Assembly: GCA_037367405.1 (NCBI GenBank)
Contig: JAZKJV010007250.1
Location: forward strand, 248,001-312,000
From: Ottelia alismoides
Lineage: Eukaryota; Streptophyta; Magnoliopsida; Alismatales; Hydrocharitaceae
Direction: 5' to 3'
DNA length: 64,000 nt
Positions 56,280 to 64,000 of the stretch are shown one piece after another. Positions within the stretch are counted from its first letter, which is position 1, and each line of letters starts with the position of its first letter. The notes under the pieces are model-generated. The model searched no databases, had not been told where the DNA came from, and saw nothing but the letters and a program-made list of their open reading frames with translations. Position numbers and translations under genes: made by a program.

Positions 56280-59200
56280 TGATAATCTCCAAATTCGATG
56301 TGGTAATATCGACTCACAAGGCGAGTCAACAGTCGGTGTTTGACCACACAAATTCTGAAATTAATCAACAATCAACCCACACTAAAGATCAACAAATTAG
56401 AACTAATGTGGAGTTAAAATTTATTTTTAACTCTGCACAAATGGTGTATAGGGACAACTATGCAGAGAGTTCGAACATAGGGAGCAAACAGGGTAATTCA
56501 AGCAAATGTGCTCAAGTGAGTGTGTGATGTGTCTACACTAAGCAATAAAGCAAAGGGAATTTTTGTGGGTTTTTAGTTTTTAAATTTTTTTTATGTTTTA
56601 TTTAATTTTTAATTTTGTATTTTGGTCTTTAATTTTCTGATTTTTATAATTTTATATTTTATATTTTTTTTATATTGGAATGTAAAGACAATCTAATAAA
56701 AGACAAGCTAAAATATTTATAAAAATGTGCAAAAATAACCAAAAATTCAGAAATAAATTGTTTTTAATATTTTTATGATTTTTCTACTGTTTTTGTGATT
56801 TTTGGGGATTTTTCAAGGTGTTTTTGGTATTTTTAAATGCTGAAATAAGGCAAAACAGTGGAAATAGGGCTGGTTGTGAATAAAATGGGATTTAAAAAAT
56901 AGCAACCAGTACTCAAAATTTTTCACACTATTTTTCAAATAAAAAGGACAAAATAAGGAACAAACAGGAACTGAGTTTTTGATTTTTGGAGTTTTCTACT
57001 ATTTTATATATTTTTTGAAGTTTTTGAGTGTTTTTGAATTTTTAGTGTTTTTCTTTTGAGATTTTTAATGATTATTGGACTGACACTAAAATAAGATAAA
57101 ATAGACACTAGGTAATTTTTTGGAATTTTTGGAGAGGTTTTAATATTTTTTTGGCATTTTCTAAGCTAGACAGTGCACAAATAGCATGTTTTTGATTTTT
57201 AATAAATATAAAAATAAAATGAAATCAAAAACTAAATTGATAGCGTTAAAGTACACGTGTCCAGGAGCTTAACCCTATTTTTGTGGAATTTTGGGGCTTG
57301 AAATGATCATTCAAATAAATACAACAAGCATCCAATTAATAAATAAGCATGGCAGGGGTATTAATGCAATTTACAAAACATCCAGGGGCATACACGCAAT
57401 TTTCCACAAAATATTGAACGGAATATTTAATTTCTAGCACCAAAATGCAATTACAAAAGCCGCCTGGGCACGCTAGCAATTTTCCCACCAGGGTGCGTGA
57501 CTCGCACGCGCCCGGCGAGGATTAGATCGCAATATCCAAGAACTCAGGGGGCTTCCATGCAAAATATCCAAAAATATAACACTTAATGCCACAGTTTTGG
57601 CACTAAAACAAAATAAGAAAACAACCGAGGGCCCTTCTGCAAAATGCCCACACCTCACGTGTACAGGTCACGTGAGGTGACGTGGCGAAGGACCTATATG
57701 CAAATATAGAAAGTATGGGGGTGTTTGTGCAAATAAACCAAAGTTTTTACGTTACAGACAAAAGTTTAAATACTAAATAATAAATACAAAAGGCGCGAGG
57801 GGTTAAGGTGCAAAATACCCTCGACGCGCGGATCCAACGGCGCTGGAGTTGCCACTTGACACGTGGCGCTTGATGAACGGCCGATGACGGTTCGCTTCGA
57901 CGTCTGAGATTAGATCTCAGAAAGAGATCCAACGGTGGCTGGTCGCGGAAGATCTGACGGTCGATGCGCGATCTGGAGCTCCACCTTGATCCAACGGTGG
58001 TGAAGGCCGGAGCAAGAACAACGACGAACTCCGGCGAGCCGAGGTTCTCCGAGGTCAAGCTTCGTCTCCGGCGGGCTGCTTGGCTTCATAATCGGGCTGG
58101 AGCTTCCTGGGGTCGTCATCTATCTCCTGGGGGCACCAAAAGTGCACGGCGTTGGCCGTGCCGCTCGCAAGTGGTCGGCGGAGCTGGAGAGCTCGGCTGA
58201 GCTCCGGCGAGCATCAAAAACGCGCCCAGGCGCGAGTCAACGTTCTTCGACCCTGCAAAACCAGTCAAGAGGTCCAACGACCCTGGACCCTAAGTGGACC
58301 TAATCGACGCGAGAGGCGGAGTGGTAGTCGGTGGCCGGAGGTGCGCTCCGGCTAGGATGAGCAATTAGGTGAATCGAACGATGGAATTCAAAATTTCTTG
58401 AGGGCTTTTACTCCTAAGACTCAGACTAAGCTAATGCACGAAAAATAAAGAGATGAAATGGCTTCCTCGACGGTGTAGACCGAACGGAAGGGTACCTCAA
58501 CCGCCGGAGTTGCGAGAGGTGGTGGAGACGCCTCCGACCTCGGCTGCCTTGGCTGAAGAGCCCACGTCGGAGCTGTCACCTCCAGGTAGCTCTGGAGCAC
58601 GAAAGAGGCGCGAGGGGGTTGACCGAAGGTGTTCAAAATCGAGTCGCAAGGTTGAGGGTTCTTTTTATGTGGTTTGACTCTGAGCTGCAGGGGTCCAAAG
58701 ATCAATGAATATCTTGCAAATCTTGGGTCCAAAGACCAAGATTAAGCTCGGGCGAGTTAGATAGATGGTTGGTGAACAATGTTGCAGAAGGATGCAACAC
58801 GAAAACATGAAAGAATTGGCTGGGAAAAAGCCAAAAAGATGGCTCAAAAACCGAGCCTGACACAGGCTACAGGGGGTAGGGCGACCAGTTGACTGGGGTC
58901 AACTGTTGACGCCTCCTGGTTGGTCCACGTGGACCAACCAGGAAAAACCCTGAAATATTATTTTGTTAATTCATTTAAAAATAGAAATAAGTTGAATTAA
59001 ATAATAATTATAAAATAAAAAATATTCGTTATTTTATGTAGTATTTTATTATGATTTTTTAATTATTTTTATGAGTTATATTTTTGCAAGTTACCTTTTT
59101 AACCCTATATAGGTATAATACCTATGTATTTTAGTATTTTATTTTTATTTTGTGTATTTTAATTTCTTTAATTGTGTTTATAATTTTATAAAATTATAAA

Positions 59201-60099
59201 ATACTTTTATACACATAAATATATTTTTATTTTATTTTATTGATGTATTTTGTATATTTAATAAAATCTAAGAGTATTTTGTACAGGTATAGATATAGGC
59301 AATATACCTATGTAGTCTTTATACAAGTATTTTTATTTTTATTTTTCTTTGCATTTTATTTTAATTTTAATGCACATATATATTATAAGTAATATTTACA
59401 AAATTATAAAAATATAAAAATGAATAAATAATGAATAAAGAATAAATTGAATATTTTATTCAGTACAAATATACAATAGGGGTCCAAAATTCAACTTTCA
59501 AACCGTAGCTCCGCCAAATGCGAAACCACCACCATTGGATAGATTATTTTATTCTATATACAATTAAAGATGAGTACACTGCATTTGGAGTTGTCAGTTG
59601 TGAGATACGGGTCTGGGAAGTTGGGATTTTGGATTCTTATTCAGACCATAACTTTTTATTTGTACATGAATTTTTTGTGAAATCAATTTTGTATTTTTCT
59701 TTATAAAATTATCTACAACTTTCATGTACAAAGTTTCTTTATTTGATGTATGAAAAGTGGAACCAAAAATAGGTCCCAAAATGAATAAAGAATGAATAAA
59801 AGGTATAGGTATTTTCTCTGTAATTCTGACCTTATCTCCCCCTACTTTATTCCTTGTCGACCTATTCATCAAGATGCCTAGGTCTCGGGGGTTTTGGGTC
59901 ATAAAATATTTGCAATATTTTATTCTTTTTCTTTTCTTTATTTATTCTATAATTTTGGCCTTAATTACAATGTTTTATACACTATTGTGATGCACATGCA
60001 TGAATGCTAAGATGCTCAATTTAAGGATATTTACAGGCATTTGATAGGGTTTTTGGTGCCAAAATGATAGAATAAAGATGATGAAATGTGGATTCATCA
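56280..60099 (-). repeat. 5' LTR of element C
   Basis: 3,820 bp, pairing with 41395-45217 at about 1% difference where compared. It has the same internal sites: G-box inverted repeat 57651-57679, hairpin 58271-58289 (altered apex), W-box pair 58887-58904 and 28-bp palindrome 58915-58942. As the 5' LTR it would carry the active promoter. Confidence 0.95.
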
Positions 60100-60104
60100 A
60101 AATG
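60100..60104. repeat. Target-site duplication of C, right copy
   Basis: aaatg, identical to 41390-41394. The D leader resumes immediately with caagccg. Confidence 0.93.
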
Positions 60105-60873
60105 CAAGCCGAAGAAATCGCCTTAGGTTCAGAAATTGCTATTATCGTGAAGCACCACAAGTCGCTCGCCGATCTTCAAGCCAAGAGTCCGGTCTAGGCT
60201 CACCCCTCCTCCTCTCGACACATCAAGTTCAGGAGAAGCGCTTGGCAGGGTGAGCTCGCGGCGCGTAGGCTCGAAGATGGCGATGCGACTGTTTAGAGTT
60301 TGATCTAGGTCCAAAGCGAACTATAGGTACATGCAAATATATTAGGGTGTTTGGACCTAACTCTATGAGCAAGCAACTCCTATGGCTAAGGCTCATTCAC
60401 ATAAAATAATAAAAATAAAATAAAGAACGGAAAAGCGTCAAAACCATCGAGGCCCCCAAGGGAACAATCCCTCGGGCACTGGACCTCAGGAACCGGAGTG
60501 TACCTGTGAGAGTCCTGTTTTATTACAATTCAAGTGTCACTCTCTCACATAAATATACATATTAAAATAAAATGCATAAAATGTGTGGACTGTCTTCCAA
60601 AAATTCTTCTTCATCGGTCCTTGATGCTCTCTCCTGTTGGCTGGCGTAGAAAAGCCAACTCCGCCTTGCTTGGGTGCATAGGTCCTTCTAGAAGGTCCTC
60701 CTTCACTTGGCGGTCCCTCGCATCAACGACAAAGAAAGAAGATGGGTCAGAGAAGTCAATCAAATAATGTCAATAAAAATAAAAAGTCAAAAAAATAAAA
60801 GTATAATGGACATGAGCAAAGAATTAAATAAATGAATTAAAAACCACAGAAAATTCATACAAAATCCGTTGCC
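60105..60873 (-). other. Leader of element D, PBS-proximal part
   Basis: Matches 55525-56259 of C in order (gtccggtctaggctcacccctcc; gagctcgcggcgcg; ggtgtttggacctaa; gcggtccctcgca). It holds CCCAAGGG-aacaat-CCCTCGGG (60455-60476, one mismatch), GTTGGC/GCCAAC (60636-60659) and a short perfect palindrome CCTTCTAGAAGG at about 60683-60694. Confidence 0.75.
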
Positions 60874-60891
60874 TCCCCGGCAACGGCGCCA
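60874..60891 (-). promoter_or_regulatory. tRNA-Asp primer-binding site of D
   Basis: Minus-strand TGGCGCCGTTGCCGGGGA, identical to that of C and also two bases from the LTR. An intact PBS in an element without genes fits mobilisation in trans. Confidence 0.95.
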
Positions 60892-60893
60892 TT

Positions 60894-63800
60894 TGATGAA
60901 AGGGGATTATCGAGGGTCTAGATATCTCACAAGGCGAGACATCCAATCGATGCGGTGACCGCTCAATAAATCCCAAATCAATCAACAAGTAACCCACAAT
61001 GAAATATATGCAATTAAATCTCAAAAATGTGGAGTTAAAATTTATTATAACTCTACATGCAAGTGTGTATAGGTGTAAGCACAAGCAGAGGTCGAACACT
61101 GGGAGGCGAAAGGTGATGTGGTGAACTTGGTTATACAAATATTCAATTCATCGTTCATGTCCAATGTTTATTGTTTTTGTGGGTTTTTGATTTTATAATT
61201 TTTTTATTTTGTTTTTATAATTTTTATTTTGTTTTATATTTGGTATACATTTTTTATGTTTATTTATTATTTTTTTTATTTTGTTTTATACCTATATATA
61301 TTTCTATTTTCTTTTTATATTTTCTTAATTATATAATATAGATATATATATATATAAGTACAGAGGAGTGATCCTATGAGATGAGATTTTTGTGAGATGG
61401 TGAGATGGGACATTCTGGACCACAAGTTGATGTATTCCCTCTCCTGCCTTTCTCTCTCCTGGTTTAAACTAGTGGTCCAGAATACCCATCTCACCATCTC
61501 ACCAAAATCCCATCTCATAGGATCACCCCTCTATAAGTAAATACATATATATATAAAGAGAAATATAAGAGAGGGGAGAGGAATAATATAAGGATATTAT
61601 TTATATGAATAATATATGTATATTAGATATAATAATTTTTTTATTTTTCTATGTATATATATTTTTTTATTTTTCTGAAATTTTTCAAATTTTTATGTAT
61701 TTTCTTATTCCAAAAATGTCCTCAATATGGACTAATTAACTAGTCGAAATTTATTTGGGTTTTAAAAAATATGAAATAATTCCCAAAATTACCCAAATTA
61801 ATTTTACTACATTAATGATAATATATAGATAATTATAAAAGAGAAAAATATATTTTTGGAATTTTTTAAGGGTTTTTCTATTTTTTTGTTGGATTTTGGA
61901 GCTTTCTGATTTTTTTATTTTTCTTTTTCTTGTTTTTAGAATTTTTCAATTTCTGGACTCAATATATATATATAAATATACTACATATAATTTTTTTGTA
62001 ATTTTTCAAAAGCATTTTATAATTTTTTTATATTTTCTAATTTAAACAGTACAAAAAGGGCTCTTCTTTCAATTTTAATAATTAGGAAAAAATGCAAAAA
62101 ATGCAAAATAAAATATGGGCGTGAAAGATCATCACATGAAGCATCTAACCTAATTTTTTAGAATTTTTAGGAGCACCATAGGTATTTTTAATAAATAGAT
62201 AAAAGACACAAAAATTAAACAGCCTAGCAAGGGCATTTTTTCAAATAAAATAACTTCCAGGGGCATAGGTGCAAAAATTACCACGGAAATAAACATTTAT
62301 TTACATTTTTGGGGCTATTTTACAATTAACAAAACCGCCAGGGTTGAAATGCAAAATTCACGCGCCTCACGTGGGACTGCACGTGAGGCACAGAGGGACC
62401 AAAATGCAATTATATAAACTACAGAGGGCCTTCTGTAAATATTACAATTATTTTAAAACGTGACATTTTATTTACAAAATTAAACATTAAATAAAATAAA
62501 AGGCGGGGGTACATGTGAAATTTAGCCCCAACAGGCGCTTCATCCAACGACTGCTAGGCGTGACTTAAACATGTGGCGCCTCCACGTGAGCCGATGACGG
62601 TTCGCGGATCCACGGGCAAGATTAGATCATCCTGGCTGATCGGACGGCTGAGGCACGGGTGGATCCGACGATGGGGGCTCGACCTGGGGAGACCTCCTTC
62701 ATCCGACGGCGGAGAGGCAAGGTGAAAGAACAGGGAAGAACACCGGAATGGCCGAACTTCCCCGCCTTCGATCTCGCTTCCCCGGCGTCCTTCGAGGCTT
62801 CTGAGGCTCCCACGTGGTTCCTGGCAGGTGGCTAGACTTGTTGGAGGTGTTGGATCGGGCGGAGGAACACTGGAGCGCCGCCTCGATGTTGGAGAAGTCG
62901 AGGGGCTCCAGGTACCTCCGATGAACTCTGAAAGCGTCTCCTGGAGCTCCTCTTTGCTCCTAACCTGCAGGAAAATGCTCACACGGCTCGAGGGGATGTC
63001 CCTCGACCGGACTTGAAGCTGCTTCAGCACAAAAAGACGGGTGGATATGTTCGCCAGAGCTCCGTGCTCCGGCGAACTACGGGTGGGCGATGTTACACTA
63101 AATCTAATGGCTCAACGCTAATCTAAAGACGGAAACAAAACGCTAAAACTAAAACCTATCTATAAAAAGTAAAAGCGCATCTCGAACTTGGCTGGAGGGC
63201 CAAGGAGCAGGACGACTGCCAGAGCGCCGCTGTGGGTGCAACCACCACCATCTCCAGCCGATTCAAGGTGCCGGCGGCGTCCTCCTGTCACGAGGAGCAC
63301 ATCCAGGACCGAAAGCAAGGAAGAAAATGGGGAGAGGCTGACCAAACTTGGAGAAATGGCTGAGGTTATTTATTTATGAACAAGGTAGCACCCTTATTTG
63401 ACCGGGCCGTAGCGGCGAATCGACGATATGTACAAGGGCTTCAGAATCTCGGCGAGAATCTCGGATGATCAGAGAGTGTTTTTCATGAAGGATTCGAGGG
63501 CGATGGATGGAAGAGACACCCATGAAAAAGGGAGGAAAAGCAGGGGAAAAGATGGTTCTGACGGGAGTCAGAAGCGCAGGGGGAGTTGTCCGGAGGTCAA
63601 CACTCCCTGTCTTCTGATTGGTCCACGTCAACCCGACCTTGACCTATTTATTACACGTAATAAATGAATTAATTAGATTTTGCTTAAAATAAAAAATGTG
63701 TATTAATTAATGTAGTATTTATTTATGATTTTTATTTAATTTTTGGATGTATTTTATTATGGTTTTATTTTAATAATGTATTTATAAGTATATTTATATG

Positions 63801-64000
63801 TATTTATTTTTATTTTGTTTATTTTTATTTTATTTTTTTATTTTCTTATTTTATAAATTTATAACTTATTTTATGAGTCTAAATATATTTTTATTCAATT
63901 TTTACATGTTTGTTTACATTTTTAAATAAATAGGTATAGATATATGTAGGTATACTTATAGGTATTTTACCTATATATTATGTATACTTTATTTATTTAA
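60894..64000 (-). repeat. 5' LTR of element D (cut by window end)
   Basis: From TGATGAAAGGGG, colinear with 31566 onward up to about 34460. It carries a MITE at 61361-61531 not present in the left copy. The GC-rich block is at 62500-63660. About 0.9 kb of the LTR is missing beyond the window. Confidence 0.92.
61361..61531. mobile_element. 171-bp hAT-type MITE
   Basis: Terminal inverted repeats of about 46 bp: left agaggagtgatcctatgaga..., right end the near-perfect complement (...tcataggatcacccctc). Flanked by the 8-bp duplication tataagta (61353-61360 and 61532-61539). The homologous site in the left D LTR (32020-32027) has one tataagta and no insert. An 8-bp duplication and a CAG-type start point to the hAT superfamily. 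No coding capacity. Confidence 0.92.

Larger units (their letters stand above)
41395..60099 (-). mobile_element. Element C: near-complete 18.7-kb Athila retrotransposon
   Basis: Both ends are resolved: LTR 41395-45217 and LTR 56280-60099, TG...CA termini, 5-bp duplication aaatg at 41390-41394 and 60100-60104. Internal order on the minus strand is PBS, leader, gag, protease, RT, RNase H, integrase, 3' noncoding region with stem-loops, PPT. LTRs differ by about 1% in the stretches compared, making this the youngest element here, consistent with its innermost position. Coding is broken by three TAG and one TGA codon in or at the end of gag and three apparent one-base losses in pol, so as read it is not autonomous. 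Confidence 0.95.
31566..64000 (-). mobile_element. Element D: non-autonomous large retrotransposon derivative
   Basis: Left (3') LTR 31566-35361, PPT, 3' noncoding region, repeat array, leader to 41394, interruption by C (41395-60099), leader rest 60105-60873, PBS 60874-60891, right (5') LTR from 60894 to beyond the window. No gag or pol homology remains; the place is taken by an alternating tandem array and other structured sequence. This matches the class called LARD. Its LTRs, PBS, PPT, hairpins and leader closely parallel those of C, so C-like proteins could have mobilised it. LTR divergence looks like 3-4% in the parts compared. The target duplication (gttac at 31561-31565) cannot be confirmed because the right end is missing. 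Confidence 0.85.

Overview
The window is repeat DNA from a flowering plant. It consists almost entirely of nested Ty3/gypsy LTR retrotransposons of the Athila group. The group call rests on the order gag-protease-RT-RNase H-integrase without a chromodomain, Athila-type RT motifs (FLDGYSGYNQ, FMDDFSVY), very long LTRs, a primer-binding site matching the 3' end of tRNA-Asp, and TG...CA termini with 5-bp target duplications. I found no host gene, tRNA or rRNA. The species cannot be named from this sequence. A pericentromeric or similar heterochromatic origin is an inference.

Left half (1-22086). A minus-strand LTR (F, 1-2483) ends inside the integrase gene of a plus-strand element A, whose 3' remainder runs 2484-5027. 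The LTR at 5028-7824 is at once the 3' LTR of A and the 5' LTR of a second plus-strand copy B (gag-pol remnants 9117-15648, 3' LTR 17799-20587). A and B are therefore a tandem pair sharing one LTR. The pair appears to sit inside an older minus-strand LTR (G, 20588-22086). B is heavily decayed, and its two LTRs differ by roughly 9% where I compared them.

Middle (22087-31565). About 1.8 kb of unassigned AT-rich DNA is followed by an LTR fragment (H, 23927-24370), then a minus-strand element E (3' LTR 24371-27260) that keeps only a protease and an acidic linker.

Right half (31566-64000). Element D (LTRs 31566-35361 and 60894->64000) sits in the leader of E. D has no gag-pol. It carries instead a tandem array of alternating ~250/~200-bp units and other structured DNA. 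Element C (41395-60099, TSD aaatg) sits in the leader of D. C is nearly complete: LTRs ~3.82 kb and about 1% diverged, tRNA-Asp PBS, gag, PR, RT, RNase H, IN and a polypurine tract. It is disabled by four in-frame stops and three frameshifts. A hAT-type MITE (61361-61531) interrupts the right LTR of D, and the left LTR shows the empty site. C, D and E all lie on the minus strand, so the nesting is C in D in E (in H).

The most unusual signal is structural. Short inverted repeats recur throughout these elements with conserved loops but with arms that differ between copies while staying self-complementary. They occur in a polypurine-like stem-loop array before the 3' LTR, in the D repeat array, in a gag minisatellite of C, in the RNA leaders and in the LTRs. 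This pattern means either conserved RNA/DNA structure or a fold-back mutational process during reverse transcription. I present it as the candidate undescribed system. C would be the gag-pol-bearing type and D and E non-autonomous relatives that share its PBS (D), polypurine tract and 3' structural module.
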